DNA of 64,000 bases from Pleurodeles waltl. Its lineage: Eukaryota; Chordata; Amphibia; Caudata; Salamandridae. Both the position numbers and the translations under genes were made by a program. Below the pieces are notes generated by a model. That model ran no database searches and was not told the DNA's origin. It saw only the letters and a program-made list of their open reading frames with translations. Each line of letters starts with the position of its first letter. Position 1 is the stretch's first letter. Where the stretch lies: contig NC_090437.1 of the NCBI RefSeq assembly GCF_031143425.1, positions 1,174,626,863 to 1,174,690,862 on the forward strand. The letters run 5' to 3'. Shown here piece after piece: positions 12,150 through 24,540 of this stretch.

Positions 12150-15085
12150 GGAGACTTGCCCTTGCAGTGTAGTAGTGTACAGTGTGGTGTGACAGACTGC
12201 ACTGGCATACTGTACAGTGGTGCAAATCAGAGTGGTGTAAACTGCAGCAACGTACAGTAGGGTGGTGCAGACTAGACTTCAGAGTCTCACAGTGCAGGGG
12301 TACTGGAGTGACGTACACTGAACTGGGGTAGAGTGAAATGGGTACACTGAAGTGGGGTAGAATGAAGTGGCGGAAGTGTAGTAGTGTAGAGTGGCGTGGA
12401 GTAGAGTAAAGAGGTGTAGAGTGAAGGGGAGAGTGAATTGGTGTAGAGTGGCGCAGAGTGAAGTGTGGTTGGATAGAGTGGCATACACTACAGTAGCATA
12501 CATTACAGTGGCATAGAGGGCAGTGGTGCAGTGTAGAGTGTAGTGGTATGGAGTAGAGTATGTGGTATAGAGTGGAGTAGAGCACGGTAGAATGGCTTGG
12601 AATGGTGTAAAGTAGAGTGGTACAGAGTAGAGTGGCATAGGACTGAGTGGTGTAGATCAGATTGGTGTAGAGTAGAGTGGTTTAGAGGAAGAGGGGTAGA
12701 GTGGTATAGAGTAAAGTAGAGTATAGTAGAGTCGGGAAGAGTGAAGTGGGGAAGAGTAGAATGGGATACAGTAGAGTGGCATATACTTAAGTGGGGTAGA
12801 GTAGAGTGACAAGAGTTGAGTCGAGGCAAGTGGGGTAGAGTGAAGTGGGCTAGAAAGAAGTGGGGTAGAATGGTGACCAGTAGAATAGTTTAGAGTAAAG
12901 TGGGGTAGAGTACAGTGGCATAGAGTGGAGTGGTGCATAGAGTAGCATAGATTACAGTGGTGCAGAGTAGAGTGCAGTGGTGAACAGTAGAGTTCAACAC
13001 AGTGGCATAGAATGTAGTGGAGAACAGAGGTGCAGAGTAGAGTGCTGTACAGTAGAGGGGGGTACATTAGAGTGGCATACATTAGAGTGGTGTAGAATGA
13101 AATGGGGTACAGAGAAGTGGGGTAGAATGTTGTAGAGTAGAGTACCGTACAGGAGCAGAAAGTGAAGTGAGGTAGAGAAATGAGTGACACAGTGGCATAG
13201 AGTGAAGTAGAGTAAAGTGAAGTGTGGTACAGTGAAGTAGAGCCCCGTGGCATAGAATACAGTTGCGTAGAGTGCAGCTGCATAGTGTAGAGTGGTGTAG
13301 AGTACAGTATACAGTGGCATAGAGTAAAGTGGTGCAGAATGAAGTGGGGTACAGTACAGTGGCGTACAAAAGAATGGCATAGAGCACAGTGGCATACTAT
13401 GTTGTGGCAAAGGATGGAGTAGCATGTCGTAGAGTGGAGTAGCATGTCTGAGTGGCGTGTCATACAGTGTCTTACAGTGGAGAGGAGTGGAGCTGGATAG
13501 AGTGTCGTGCCATAGATTGTTGTGGCATACAGTTTTTGATGTACAGTGTTGTGGCATAGAGTGTTGTAGCATAGATTGTTAAAGCGTACAGTGGGGAGAC
13601 AATAGTGGAGTGGCATAGATTGGAGATTGTAGAGTTGAGTGAGGTAGAATAGAGTGTCGTAGAGTGCCATAGAGTGGAGCAGAGTATCGCAGAGTGGTAT
13701 AGAGTGGGGCACAGTGTCGTAGAGGGTCATAGAAGGGGAGGTGTCATTGAGTGTCTTATAATGGAGGGGGACAGAATGGAGTAGCATAGATGGAAATGCG
13801 ATGTTATACAGTTGAGCAGCATATAGTATAGTGGCTTGTCGTAAAGTGGAGTGACTTTTTGTAGAGTGGAGTGGCGTGTGGTAGGGTTAAGTGGCATGGA
13901 GCATCATACAGTACAGTATTGTAGAGTAAAGTGGTGTGTCGTAGAGAGGAGTGGCATGTCATAAATCAGAGTGAAATGTCGTAGAATGTCATGAGTGGCA
14001 TAGAGTGGAGAGGCATAGAAAGAAGAAGCAGAGTGGAGAGGCATAGAGTGAAGTAAAGTGTTGTGGAGTGGCATAGAGTGTAGTGGTGTGTCATACAGTT
14101 AAGTGACATGTCACAGTAGTATGTTGTACAGTGTCTTAGAGTGGAGGGGCACAGAGTGGAGTGGCATGTCATAAAGAAGAGTGGTGTGTGGTAGAGTGGA
14201 GTGGCATGTGGCAGAGTGGAGTGGTATGTGACAGAGTGGAGTGGCATGTGGCAGAGTGCAGTGACATGTTGTAAAGTTTCACTGAGTGGAGTGGTGTTTC
14301 ATACACAAGAGTGGAGTGGTGTGTCATACAGTACTGTGTGTGGTACAGTGTCCTAGAGAGTAGGTGCGTAGAGTGGAGTTGGCATAGAGTGGTATGGTGT
14401 AAAGTGGGATAGTGTAGAGTGGAGAGGCATGTTGTAAAGTACAGTGGAGTAGAGTGGCGTGGAATAATATGGAGTGTCATGTTAGAGTGGCATGTTGTAC
14501 AGTGTCTTACAGTGGAGGGGCGTAGTGTGGAGTGCCGTAGAGTGGAATAGCATAGAGTGGAGTTGAACAGAGTGCCATGTCATAGAGAGTTGCAGCGTAC
14601 AGTGCTGCGATGTACAGTGTTGTGGCGTAGAATGTTGCAGCACACAGTGTCATAGTGTAGACTAGAGAGATGTAAGGTGGAGTGGCATAGAGCGGAGTGT
14701 CAGAGTAGAGTGGCATGTTATAGAGTGGAGCAGCACAGAGGGTTGTGGAGTGGCATGTTGTAGTGTGGATTGGTGTAGTATGGAGTGGCATGTCATACAA
14801 AAGAGTGAAGTGGTATGTCAGAGTAGCATGTGATACAGTGTCTTAGACTGGAGGGATGTAGAGGGGAGTGCCATTAAATGAACTGAGATGCCATAGAGTG
14901 GAGTTGTGTACAGTGGAGTGTCATGTGGTAAAGTGGAATGGCATGTGGTAGAGTATAGTGGCATTGGGTAGAGTAGGGTGGCGTGTGGTAGAGTGGAGAG
15001 GCATGGAGTGTTACAGTGGAGTAGACTATCATAAAGTGGAGTAGGGTGTGGTAGATTGGAAAGACATGTCATAGACTGGACTCTC
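12150..15085. repeat. large degenerate decamer minisatellite
   Basis: Nearly 3 kb of ~10-bp units such as AGTGGCATAG, AGTGGTGTAG and AGTGGAGTAG, drifting in composition. ATGTCGTA- and ATGTGGTA-type units become common after about 13400. The repeat lacks stop codons on the minus strand in several frames and so gives long spurious open frames of His/Thr/Ser/Leu-rich sequence. It ends abruptly at the truncated LTR beginning near 15086. Confidence 0.85.
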
Positions 15086-17098
15086 CCTTAAAACATGCTG
15101 ACATTGGTTTATGCCCAATTGGCTTACCTAATCTACTTGTAAGACCGCAGTAAAGTGCACTACATGTGCCCAGGGCCTGTAGATTAAATGCTACTAGTGG
15201 GCCTGCAGCACTGATTGTGCCACCCACATAAGTAGCCTCTTAACCATGCCTCACGCCTGCCATTGCAAGGCCCGTGTGTGCAGTTTCACTGCCACTTCGA
15301 CTTGGTATTTAAAAGAACTTGCCAAACCTTTTTTCTACATATACGTCACCCTTAAGGTAGGCCCTAGGTAACCCATAGGGCAGGGTGCTATGTAGATAAA
15401 AGGCAGGACATGTACCTGTGCAGTTTATATGTCCTGGTAGTGTAAAACTCCTAAATTTGTTTTTCCACTACTGTGAGGCCTGCTCCTTTTATAGGCTAAC
15501 ATTAGGGCTATCCTCATATACTGTATGAGTGGCAGATTCTGATCTGAAAGGAGTAACAAGGTCATATTTAGTATGGCCAGAATGGTAATACAAAATCCTG
15601 ATGACTGGTGAAGTTGGATTTAATATTACTATTTTAGAAATGCCACTTTTAGAAAGTGAGCATTTCTCTGCACTTAAATCCTTCTGTGCCTTGCAATCCA
15701 CGTCTGGCTAGGTTTAATTGACAGCTCCCTTGTGCATTCACTCAGACAACCCCAAACACAGGATGCTCAGTCACACTTGCACACATCTGCATATTGAATG
15801 GGTCTTCCTGGGCTACCCTCTACTGGGAACCTGGCAGACAGGATGGAACTGAAAGGGGACCTTGTGCACTTCCAAGCCACTCTTTGAAGTCTCCCCCACT
15901 TCAAAGGCACATTTGGGTATTTAAGCAGGGTCTCTTATCCTACCAACTCAGACACTTCTGGACAAGATACCACTGGAGAAGAATCCCTGAACCAGAACCT
16001 GCAACCTGCCAAGATGAACTGCCTGGCTGCCTGAAAGGACTCACCTGACTGCTTTTCTGAAAAGGACTGCTGCCCTGCTGTTGCCCTGCTGTTGCCCTGC
16101 TGCCTTGCTGCCCTCTGGCTCTACTGAGAAGTTCTCTCCAAGGGCTTGGATAGAGCTTGCCTCCTGTTCCTTGAAGTCTCAGGACCAAAAAGACTTCATC
16201 CTGCAAAAGAACTCTTTGTGCGGCGCAAATTCGACACACAGCCTGCATGAAACGATGCACAGACTGCATTGCAGTGATAAAATCACAGCATGACGAACCG
16301 GAACGATGCAGCCCGGCTCCCCGAAGTGGAGATCGATGCAGTGCCAGCGTTGCGACCTGAACTGCGACACGCGGCCCACGGAATTGACGCAAAGCCGAGC
16401 CGGAACAACGCAGCCCAACTTCCTAAAGGGAACTGACGCAAGCGCCAGCCGTGTGGCAGAGATTTCAACGCATCGTCCACCGAATCGACACTCAGCTCCT
16501 GTGACTTTGTCCTGCAAGCCCAGGATTTCAACGCATCACCCCAGGGGGTCCACAAACCCGCAACCCAAAGAGGATCCCAGTCTATGCGCTGGAAATCAAC
16601 GCAAAGCCTGCCCTGCGTGAAAACTCAAAGATGTATCGTCTGTGTGCACCAGAAAAATCAACGCACACCTCCCCGTTTTCCATGCATCTCCTCGTCTGTG
16701 GCCCCTTGCGGAGAATTTGAACGCAAACCAGGTACTTTGTGCTTGCAAGAGACATTTTTAAAGAATAAAGACTTCTTTTACCATTTCCTACAGTGATAAT
16801 TCAAAGTGTACTTATCAAATCTTAATCGTTTTGACCTGCATTCAACCAGATAAATATTATATATTTTTCTAAACACTGTGTGGTGTATTTTTGTGGTGTT
16901 ATACTGTGTTTTTGCATGGTTTATTGCACAAATACTTTACACATTACCACCTAAGTTAAGCCTGACTACTCAGTGCTAAGCTGCCAGAGGGTGAGCACAG
17001 GATAATTTGGATTGTGTGTTACTTTCCCTGAATACAGTGAGGGTCCTTGCTTGGACAGGGGGTATCCTGACTACCAACCAAAGACCCCATTTCTAACA
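15086..17098 (+). mobile_element. 5'-truncated LTR of the Gmr1-like family
   Basis: Begins mid-LTR (CTCTCCCTTAAAACATG) against the minisatellite and ends CCATTTCTAACA at 17098. The block order matches the other copies: GGGCCTGCAGCACTG, TCTCCAAGGGCTTGG, TACTTTACACATTACC, CCAACCAAAGACCCC. It is followed directly by an element leader and gag start, so it acted as a 5' LTR. Confidence 0.8.
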
Positions 17099-17333
17099 TT
17101 GGTGATCAGCGGTGAGGATAGGACTTATATTTGTGCAGTGACATACAATAGCTAAGTGTACACCACCTAACCACAGTTGAAGGTCAACATGATTTTTTTA
17201 ATCTTTTTCTGCAATTTCGGTTTCTGCCTGACAGTTTTAACTAAATCCACATTCAGCATGTCTCTGGCTGGGTCTCGAACAGGAGATGAAGATTTTGACC
17301 TAGCCAGGCTGGAGACATACACTGTCAAACAAG
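17099..17333 (+). pseudogene. leader and first ~25 codons of a Gmr1-like gag
   Basis: After the LTR comes TTGGTGATCAGCGGTGAGG, a primer-site-like sequence shared with 53991. An ATG at 17258 starts MSLAGSRTGDEDFDLARLET, closely matching the start of gag at 54150. The gag sequence stops after YTVKQ and jumps into the middle of an LTR at 17334. Confidence 0.8.
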
Positions 17334-18261
17334 TAGGGTCTCTGATCCTACCAACTCAGACACTTCTGGACAAGATACCACTGGAGAAGAATCTCTGAAC
17401 CAGAACCTGGAAGCTGCCAAGAGGAACTGCCTGGCTGCCCCAAAGGACTCACCTGACTGCTTTTCTGCAAAGGACTGCTGCCCTGCTGCCTTGCTGTCCT
17501 CTGGCTCTGCTGAGAGGTGCTCTCCAAGGGCTTGCATGGAGCTTGCCTCCTGTTCCTTTAAGTCTCAGGACCAAAAAGACATCATTGTGCAAAAGAACTC
17601 CTTGTGCGGCGAAAATTCGATGCACAGCCTGCAAGAAACGACACAGAGCCTGCATCGCGGTGAGCAAATCACTGCATGCCGAACCGGAACAACGCAGACC
17701 GGCTCCCCGAAGTGGAGATCGATGCAGCACCAGTGTTGCGACCAGAACTTCGACGCATGGCCCACAGAATCGATGCAAAGCCGAGCCGGAATGATGCAGC
17801 CCGACTTTCTGAGAGGAATCGACACAGGCACCAGCCGTGCAGCAGAAATTTCCACGCATTGCCAACTGAATTGACGCAGCTCCTGTGACTTCATCCTGCA
17901 CGCCCAGGATTTCAACGTATCGTCCCCGGGGCACCCAAAAACCCCACAACCCGAAGAGGATCCCAGTCTACGTGCCGGAAATCGACAAAAAGCCTGTCCT
18001 GCATTTAACCAGATAAATATTATATATTTTTCTAAACACTGTGTGGTGTATTTTTGTGGTGTTGTACCGCGTTATTGCATGATTTATTGCACAAATACTT
18101 TACACATTGCCTTCTAAGTTAAGCCTGACTGCTCAGTGCCAAGCTACCAGAGGGTGGGCATAGGATAATTTGGACTGTGTGTGACTTACCCTGACTAGAG
18201 TGAGGGTCCTTGCTTGGACAGGGTGTAACCTGACTGCCAACCAAATACCCCATTTCTAACA
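17334..18261 (+). mobile_element. 3' half of an LTR fused to the gag start
   Basis: Resumes at GGGTCTCTGATCCTACCAAC, which corresponds to about 15928 in the preceding LTR, and runs to a normal LTR end at 18261. The whole internal region and the 5' half of the LTR are missing. Confidence 0.8.
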
Positions 18262-19500
18262 GTGGTTTTCTCCCAGGCTTTTTGCCTCACTACTCCATAT
18301 TTATAATTTTGTTTTTGTTGCCCTTAGAACTTTGTTAACCAGTGCTAAAGTGCGCGTGCTCCATTCTTAAATGATGGTAACATTGGCTTAATTAATTTAC
18401 TTAGAAGTCCCTAGTAAAGTGGTTCTGCATGTACCCAGGGCCTGTAAATTAAATGCTACTAGTGGGCCGGCAGCACTTATTGTGCCACCAACTTAAATAG
18501 CTCTTGAAACATGTCTCAGACCTGTCATTGGACCATGTGTGTGCAGTTTTAAGCTCCATTTCGATCTGGCAAAGTAAACTTTTTGCCAGGCCCAAACCTT
18601 CCTTTTAAGACATACAAGTCACCCCTTTAGTAGGTCCCAAATGGTCCCAAGGGTAGGGTGCAATGTTCTTAAAAACTAGGACATGTACTTTTAAGGTTTT
18701 CACTATTGCAAGGACTACCTCCCTGTTATAGGTTAATATTGTAGAATGTGGGGTGTAGAATGTTGTGGGGTTCTAGAAGATGGAATGTGAAGCGAGAGAT
18801 TACTTGTTGGACCTTGGTCGCGGAAGGAGTGTACTGTGCTGTCTACCATTAAACACACATGATACTTTCTCTGCGTGTGTTTGTATTTTACACTCCCCTT
18901 TAGGATCGCATTGGAGTTACCTTTTTACACTTAAGGATATCTTCCACATGGGAGCTCTGCCTGGGAGATGTACTGCTGTGCTGCTGAAAGTACTGCCACT
19001 GTGCAGGACTGTTGCTGTGAAGGACTGCTGTCCTCCTCTGCTGACCTGCTACTCTGCTGCGCTTTTGCCTGGATGAGGAGGACTGGACCTACAACCTGTA
19101 CCCAAGACCTTCAGAGTGTCTCCAAGGGCTAGTCTCTTGTAAACAGCACCTGGCATCTTCAACTGTGAGCCCTACCCTGCCAAGTGGTGCCACTCCATTC
19201 CTGGACTTGAGGGTACTCTGCAACCCTGAACTATTGCATCACCTCTGCTGAAATGTTTCTTCCAGCGCAAGGACTTCACTTTGAACTCACAGCCCGCAGC
19301 CTCATTGGAACTACGGCGGTGTGATGCATCCCCATTGCAGGTCCATCATAGCAAGCCCCTCATTAACGGCAGCCTCAATGACAATGCAGGACTTCATAGT
19401 GCATGCCCTGCAGTCTCTTCTGAACCAGCCGTTGTGTGACACATCCTCGAAACAGGACTTCACATCTCCTCGCTGATGGCCTCCTTGCAATTACTTTTTT
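18262..19500 (+). mobile_element. further diverged LTR copy of the same family
   Basis: Directly abuts the preceding LTR end and lacks the first ~22 bases of the LTR. It shares TTTTTGCCTC, CCAGTGCTAAAG, AGTCCCTAGTAAAGT, AAATGCTACTAGTGGGCC and TCTCCAAGGGCT blocks. The right boundary is not visible and is placed only approximately. Confidence 0.6.
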
Positions 19501-19870
19501 AATACTTTAATAATCTGCGGTGTTTCTCATGAGAGCTTCACGGTCTGCAATTAGTGTGGCACAGAGTATACTCTCGCCATAGAGTAAACACAGTTTGCAG
19601 AACCAACTTTTCTACTCGTATCAACTTGATTTCTCAATGTAGGTTTTGTGACTGTGAGGGGTTTGATATATATAAAAGCTGCCCATAGTAGAGCATTACT
19701 TTTGAAATCGATGTTGAGTATCTTGAGGAACTTGGCTTTCTCTGGACAGCTGGTTACATATTAAATACCGTGTTCCCCATGTAGACAGCCAACCACACAC
19801 TACACTGACACCAGGCCCTATGGCCAAACCCCCAGCAGGCTGCCAACCCCACCCCTCTAACAGCTTTTGG
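19501..19870. other. no gene seen
   Basis: AT-rich transition between LTR-derived sequence and the GC-rich tandem repeats, with nothing recognisable. Confidence 0.4.
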
Positions 19871-19879
19871 CATGAACAG

Positions 19880-21060
19880 CATTAGGATGGCCTTGTTAAA
19901 AATGGGTGGAGGGCATGTAGCCCCCTCCACAAGCCTTAATAGGCCCTGGGGTCCACATCCCATGGGACTAAATATAATACAAAATGGGTGGGGGGGCACG
20001 TGCCTCCCCCCCCAAGCCTTTTTGGGCTACAGGGACCCAATCCCGAGGCTGATGTCTAAGAGGAGGGGGCATGCTGTCCCCTCCCCGTCCTGAACCTTAT
20101 TATGCCCTGTGGACCCCATCCCTCACAACGCCAAATATTATATAACAATTGGTAGGGGCCTGATCAGGCCCTGGGAATACCACCCCCAGGGGACACACTA
20201 ATGAAAAAGGGGAGGGGGACTGTGTGCCCCCCACCAAACGTTCATAGGCCCCAGGGACCCAATCCCCTGGGGCAGTTTTTTGTTTTCAAGGGGAGAGAGC
20301 TGCACAGCCCCCCTCACCTAGCCATATCAGGCCCCAGGGGTCCTATACCTTGGGGCTGCTTCTTGTTTTTTTGAGGCTGCGTGGTCCCCCTACTCGAGTC
20401 TCATTAGGGCCTGGAGACCCCAGGACCATATTTTTTTTTAAAGGAAGGGGGTGGCGCGACCCACCTTCCTGAGCTTTATTAGGCCGTGAGGAACCATTCA
20501 CACAGGGCCATATTTTAAATATGTGAGTGCCCGGGTGCCCACTTAGGGCAGCCACCATACACATGTTGGGGGCCACAGTGAGAACCCCAAGGTCTCCACA
20601 GCACCAGCTGGTTCACTGCATGCTGCAGGAGCCGTCACTGCTCCTACCTGGAGGGAGTAGCTATTTATGCTGCTACCTCAAGGCGGGAGCAATCTGTCGA
20701 TGAGGGCAAGGAAAAAGATAATAAGTCAGCTCACAGCTAGCAGAAGCATCTTTAAAGCTTCTACCAGCTGGGAGCAGATGTTGTGTTTGCTCCCGTTTGG
20801 CGGGAGATAAAAAAATGCTCCCACCAGACAGGAGCAAACACAACTTTCCCTGCCTATGCTGGAGCCTTGAGGATGGGGTCCCTGTGACCATTAATGGCTC
20901 AGGGAGATGGCCACACTGCCCCTTTCCCTTTTTTTGGATGTTTCGGCCCTGAGGGTGGGCTCCCTGGGGCATATAATGGTTCAGGGAGGAGTGCCTGCAG
21001 CCCCCTCCACTTTTTGTTGGAACTGGCCCCAGGGGATGGGTCCAGGGACAATTAAGGCTT
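19880..21060. repeat. GC-rich ~75-120 bp tandem repeats in both orientations
   Basis: From 19880 to about 20530, degenerate units contain runs like CCCTCCACAAGCC, TAGGCCC(C/T)(A/G)GGG and CCATATTTT. From about 20850 to 21060 the same motifs occur in reverse orientation (GGGGATGGGTCC, CATTAATGGC). Between them (20640-20850) lie several GGGAGCAAAC/GCTCCC motifs. It looks like a VNTR or LINE-tail repeat organised as a large inverted repeat. Confidence 0.55.
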
Positions 21061-22009
21061 GGGTAGGGGCTGCTCAGAACTAGAGTTGATTTTCCCCAAT
21101 TGACCTTCAGCCCTGTGGTGTCTCCATAAATACAGAAAAGTTCCATTAGTCAGGGGACTGTGCTATGGCTCCACCACCAGGGTGAATAACAGTGTTGAGA
21201 GAAAGGAATCCTTGCCGGGTGTCTGGTTCTATCAGAAAGGCAGCTGAGTGTCCCTTTGACACAAACCTGGACCCATATGTTTGTGTAAAGGGTCTCAATC
21301 CATTGGATAAAGCCCAGGCCAAAGCTCATTTGGTGGAGTATTAAGAAGGCCAAAGTATCAAAGGCCCGCTTCATGTCTACCAGAAGAAGGGTGCTGGCCT
21401 CCGATAGCTCGTTCACCCAAGTCAGGGCCAGATGTAAGCAGCAGAGGCAGTGTCTGGTGCTTCTATGAGACATGAAGCCATTTTGGTGCATGTGAACTAG
21501 GGAGTGGAACACTCGAGCAAGGCGAGTGGCCGTTTCTTTGGCAAGGATTTTGGATTCTGCTTTTATTAATAAGATTGAGCGACAAGAAGCAAAACCATTG
21601 GATTCCTGCTAGATTTAAGGATTGCTGTTATGTACGCCCCTCTTAAATCATGTGGTAATGATTGTTAAGGTCAGGCCTCTTCATAGAGTGCCAGTAAGTG
21701 TGGGGTAAACAGGGAGAAATATTGTTTGAAGAGCTCAAGGCGAAATCAGCTGGAGGCAGGGGCCTTCGCAAATGGTATCTGCGCTGTGGCTGGATAGACC
21801 GCCCCCTTGATGAGGGGAAGTTCCAATTCTGCCCTGTCAGTTGGCAACTGAGTCTGCACAGCCAGGTATGGCACTATTGGGTTCTCCATTTCAGGTGGAG
21901 GAGGTTGTCTAGAAACATATAATTCTCAATAATGGGTTGCGAACACGGCCGCACTACACTGTGCCACTCTGAATATTTCCCATGTGTGGGTATGCAGCTC
22001 AGCAATTAG
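21061..22009 (-). pseudogene. L1-like ORF2 reverse transcriptase fragment
   Basis: On the minus strand, 21690-21530 resembles the segment before and including SKILAK. The region 21512-21150 resembles the L1 RT core (HQNGFMSHR, then LLLVDMKRAFDTLAF with a catalytic Asp, then WIETLYTNIWVQV). At 21146-21060 the thumb-like YGDTTGLKVNWGKSTL follows. The FADD catalytic block that should separate the last two is missing, so an internal deletion has occurred. Several stops are present. The part above about 21540 also occurs in the second duplicate unit (35018-35383 plus 43820-43907). Confidence 0.75.
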
Positions 22010-22453
22010 CTCATAAACAGGACATTGCCATAGTCAAGACACGAAAGGATTAGGGCCTGAACAATAAGCCTTCTGGCTGAGAAAGGAAGAAATGTGAAGA
22101 TTTTCCTGCAAAGTCCTCAATGCACAAAAACAGGAAGAAGCTAGTTTCTTTGCGTGGCATTCCATTGTGAGTTGTGTGTCCAACCAGAAGCCCAAACTTT
22201 TAATGGTATCCTTAGATGGAGGGAGGTTGTTTAATCCTACTGAAGATAGTATAGGGGTCTGGGGACACACCGCCAAGGTTTTGGTCGCAGTCACACCAGC
22301 ACAGAAACCAACTGCATAAAAGGAGACACCCACCTTCAGGAAGCCATACTCGCCCGGAGCTGCCAAGGAACCTGAACTAGACGTATTCCTGCTACTCCTG
22401 CTCGCCCAAACACTTTGGAATCTGAAACTACAACAGCAATCGTAAGTACACAC
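22010..22453 (-). pseudogene. CR1/L2-type LINE RT fragment (unit 1)
   Basis: The minus strand encodes VKSLGVWLD-like sequence: TIKSLGFWLDTQLTMECHAK, then ASSCFCALRTLQENL, matching the RT thumb region of CR1/L2 clade LINEs. The left end is cut at GCTCATAAACAGG, where the L1 fragment begins. The same sequence is longer at 45738-46757. Confidence 0.75.
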
Positions 22454-23060
22454 ACTTATTTGTTACTGTTGTAGATTGTCCATTTTTGTACACTCACACA
22501 ACATACATTCAGGAAGGGAATGCAAGGGCACTCACACGTAACAGCACACTAACACGCACACTCACATACAGCCACACACACACACGCATATACACAAGAA
22601 CCATGCTACAGCCACCACACACACACACACACACGTCACTAACACACACAGGTACGCACAAAAACACTGCACAGGCCCACATTCACACAGTACCCAACAG
22701 CACCACAACACGTCACAACCACAACACAACCGCACCATTTCCAATCTCTTGGCAGGGACCCACAAGGGACACTACCCAGGGAAACATCACACATACATCA
22801 CAACTTAACACTAACAGGCAACAAATACACACAAATACACAAACATACTGCTTATCGATCGACTTACACAAAACATCATATCTAACATACCATGCACAAA
22901 ACACGCACACAGTCAAAGCACACTAAGCCACACAATACACCAACAAGCACATCTCATCTCAACACAAACAACACTCAATACCAACACAACAAAAAATCTT
23001 GAACACACAATTGTCCATCAAAAAACACGCAGCCTACTACTACCAGACAAAAGCACTGCA
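22454..23060. repeat. CA-rich low-complexity block (unit 1)
   Basis: Dense (CA)n and CACA-rich sequence. Open frames here are composed of Thr, His and Ser and are not genes. Repeated at 46790-47440. Confidence 0.8.
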
Positions 23061-23919
23061 TACAACCTCACATATTGGCTAAACAACACAGGTAGCCCAA
23101 GCAGCAAACACACACACATACAGACACACAACTAATGTCGGCCAGGTACAACTCCATACTAGGGAAAGAAATGCATGACAAAGATTTAAGCAGTAAACCA
23201 ACAGTAGGTTGGCTTGAATTATTATAATCCTAAATATTGGAAAAACAAAGAATATAGGGCGGTCCCTAAATAACGGTCCTAATGCACACAGTGTACATAT
23301 GTGTGCCCTGAACTTGACTCCTAAATGCCATGTAACCTCCAGGGGTAGGGGCATCTGGGGGGGGGGGGGTGGCAGAGGAGGAGTTTGGGTTTAGGTTTGG
23401 AGGGGAGTGTCAGAGTCACCAGATCCTCGGGGTCTGCGCACGTTCCCAACACGTCCACCACTGAACAGCTCCAAGACTCTGATAGATAAATCACAGAGGC
23501 TAAGAGAGTTCAAGAGGGGAAGAGGGGATTAGGAAGGGAAACAGCTGGGAAGGGGACCTGTAGTAAGAAAAAGGTTAGAACACACAATATGAAAATTATA
23601 TCTCCTGAAATCAATACTAGACTATGATTCTAAACATAGTCATTCTGAAAACATGAACAATCTAAGAATTAAGTTTAAAATGACTAAGTTTCAAGATGGC
23701 CGGATACCTGTAAGGGAATCAAGATTGATTAAATGAAAACTTTCTTATTCAAGTACTTTCTTTTACATGAGAATCAGAAAAACGTTCTGACTAAATTTTA
23801 AACCAGTCATATAAATCCTTTTTTGAGAATGCATACTAGGACCATACAATATTGCATCTAGACACTCTGATCTTCTGTGTACTTTTAAAATGTTTCAACA
23901 CAAATTGCGCATATTGTAG

Positions 23920-23922
<3 letters not shown>

Positions 23923-23976
<54 letters not shown>
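23923..23976. repeat. (TA)27 microsatellite
   Basis: An uninterrupted TA dinucleotide run inside the solo LTR-like element. Confidence 0.98.
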
Positions 23977-23979
<3 letters not shown>

Positions 23980-24115
23980 AACACCATAAAAGGATTGTGC
24001 ACCATGAATAACACAATATGGATTCAGGAAAAAAAATCACATAACTTATCAACTCGAATATTACCTGATAAGTATCTTAGAATAGTGGCATACAATAAAC
24101 AACATGAATTAAACT

Positions 24116-24540
24116 TGAGGAGAGAATCGTGTGTCTTGCCGATTCGACTGTCACCATGTAAAAAGCCAAGAAATGGTAGTATGCAATGAATATCAAAGTC
24201 AAATCATCATTAAACGAATCGCGCGTCTTGCCGATTCGTAAACCACGATGTAAATGCCAAGAAATAACAGCTCACAATGAATAACAAGATCAAAGTACAA
24301 TGAAACGAATCGCGCGTCTTTTGCCGATTCTTAAGCCACCATGTAAATGTCAAGAAATTGTAGCGCGCAATGAACAGCAAAGTTAAAACACCATAAAACG
24401 AATTGCATGTCTTGCCGATTCTTAAGCCACCATGTAAATGTCAAGAAATGTTAGCGCGCAATGAATAACAAGATTAAATTATCATGAAACGAATTGCGTG
24501 TCTTGCCGATTCGCACGTCACCCTGCAAATGTCACAAACA
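24116..24540. repeat. ~92-bp tandem repeat, 4.5 copies, with a CGAATCG...CGATTCG dyad
   Basis: Each unit starts near CGAATCGCGCGTCTTGCCGA and continues TTC, then CCACCATGTAAATG, CAAGAAAT, GCGCAATGAA. The repeat start carries an inverted repeat around TCTTGC. Confidence 0.85.

Noticed and set aside
12657..13787. 376-codon minus-strand open frame and neighbours
   Set aside because: Produced by a stop-free decamer minisatellite; the translation is a His/Thr/Ser/Leu low-complexity run that mirrors the repeat.
22486..22926. 146-codon Thr/His-rich frame
   Set aside because: CA-repeat translation; its counterpart in unit 2 is frameshifted.
24116..24540. CRISPR-like regular repeats
   Set aside because: Units are contiguous 92-bp tandem repeats without unique spacers, inside a eukaryotic LTR-like insert.
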